DNA of 33,427 bases from Paraburkholderia guartelaensis (GTDB lineage: Bacteria; Pseudomonadota; Gammaproteobacteria; Burkholderiales; Burkholderiaceae): assembly GCF_004353905.1 (NCBI RefSeq), contig NZ_SMOD01000062.1, positions 1 to 33,427 on the forward strand. The letters run 5' to 3'. The notes under the pieces are model-generated. The model saw nothing but the letters and a program-made list of their open reading frames with translations, searched no databases and was not told the origin of the DNA. The number at the start of each line of letters is the position of its first letter. The first letter of the stretch is position 1. This document shows, one piece after another, positions 33,136 to 33,427 of the stretch. The position numbers and the translations under genes were made by a program.

Positions 33136-33427
33136 GAGGCTGTGTAAAAACGCCGGTTCGAGCCGCGAGCATCGGAGCGAACGCGTTCACCCAGCGCTGA
33201 GATCGAACGACGGGGCTGATTGCACCGAGCCATTCGAAGCGTCGATGCGTGAGATCACGCGCCGGCCAGCTTCATGGCCCGCATTGCTTTCGCGAATCCC
33301 AGTATCCCGATGACGCGCTTGAGGTTGTACGCCAGTACATGCAAGTTCATTTCGGTGGCGACGTGACCAAGTCTTCGCATCAGGAAGTGCGTCGACCCCA
33401 TCCAGTGCTTGAGCGTACCGAACACGT
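33136..33427 (-). mobile_element. End of a second insertion sequence (cut by window edge)
   Basis: A likely terminal repeat, GAGGCTGTGTAAAAACG (33136-33152), of the type found at ends of IS1182/IS5-like elements, is followed after about 100 bases by the transposase C-terminus on the minus strand. The rest lies outside the window. Confidence 0.6.
33255..33427 (-). CDS. DDE transposase, C-terminal part
   Basis: The last 56 full codons are visible: VFGTLKHWMGSTHFLMRRLG, then EMNLHVLAYNLKRVIGILG, ending RAMKLAGA. The FGTLKxWMG...FLMRRL...LxxLAYNLKRVI pattern is the glutamate-containing C-terminal part of IS1182/IS5-group DDE transposases. The N-terminal part is beyond the right edge, so activity cannot be judged. 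Confidence 0.87.
   Translation of the reverse strand, partial: VFGTLKHWMGSTHFLMRRLGHVATEMNLHVLAYNLKRVIGILGFAKAMRAMKLAGA

Noticed and set aside
1..33427. CRISPR arrays, tRNA or rRNA genes, replication origin
   Set aside because: I saw no regular spaced repeats, no tRNA-like cloverleaf and no rRNA sequence on reading, but no search tool was run.

Overview
The window looks like accessory chromosome or megaplasmid DNA from a Burkholderiaceae bacterium (Paraburkholderia, Caballeronia or Burkholderia type). The basis is overall high GC by eye, an OmpC/PorB-type porin ending in Phe, the style of the IS elements, and the mix of regulators, alpha/beta hydrolases and catabolic genes. No taxonomic marker such as an rRNA gene is present, so the genus is inference. 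An IS element is cut by each end of the window, and several gene relics lie in between, so this is a rearranged region.

Layout. 1-748: the end of an IS3-family element sits inside a DASS-type anion transporter gene, leaving only its first ~150 codons. 849-5209: a divergent unit encodes a [2Fe-2S]/2x[4Fe-4S] protein, a fumarate-reductase-like flavoprotein, a NuoF-like NADH dehydrogenase subunit, a tautomerase and a small unknown protein. Together the first three form a plausible electron path from NADH through FMN and Fe-S to FAD and a C4-type substrate, with no membrane anchor. 5509-6633: a VOC protein with its WYL regulator. 6841-8265: a secreted phospholipase-D-like protein. 8599-9269: two truncated genes (AraC regulator and alpha/beta hydrolase) fused head to head by a deletion. 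9407-13911: an arsenic operon (arsR, arsI, arsC, acr3, arsH, MFS) with an operator/promoter overlapping the arsR start. 14029-18079: a GGDEF relic and monocistronic enzymes (secreted hydrolase, RibD-like reductase, zinc alcohol dehydrogenase). 18863-21944: a VAO-family flavoprotein with a sodium:solute symporter. 22293-24688: a hydrolase, relics and an NTF2-like protein.

24810-33037: a compact six-gene minus-strand operon (AMP-dependent acyl ligase, porin, M24 peptidase-fold protein, SDR, MAPEG protein, DUF1254/DUF1214 protein), divergent from an AraC regulator with its own substrate-type N-terminal domain. This reads as an uptake, activation and oxidation pathway for an unknown hydrophobic acid. 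33136-33427 is the end of a second IS with the transposase C-terminus.

The two best candidates for something undescribed are the NADH-linked flavoprotein module at 849-4416 and the AraC-controlled operon at 24810-33037.
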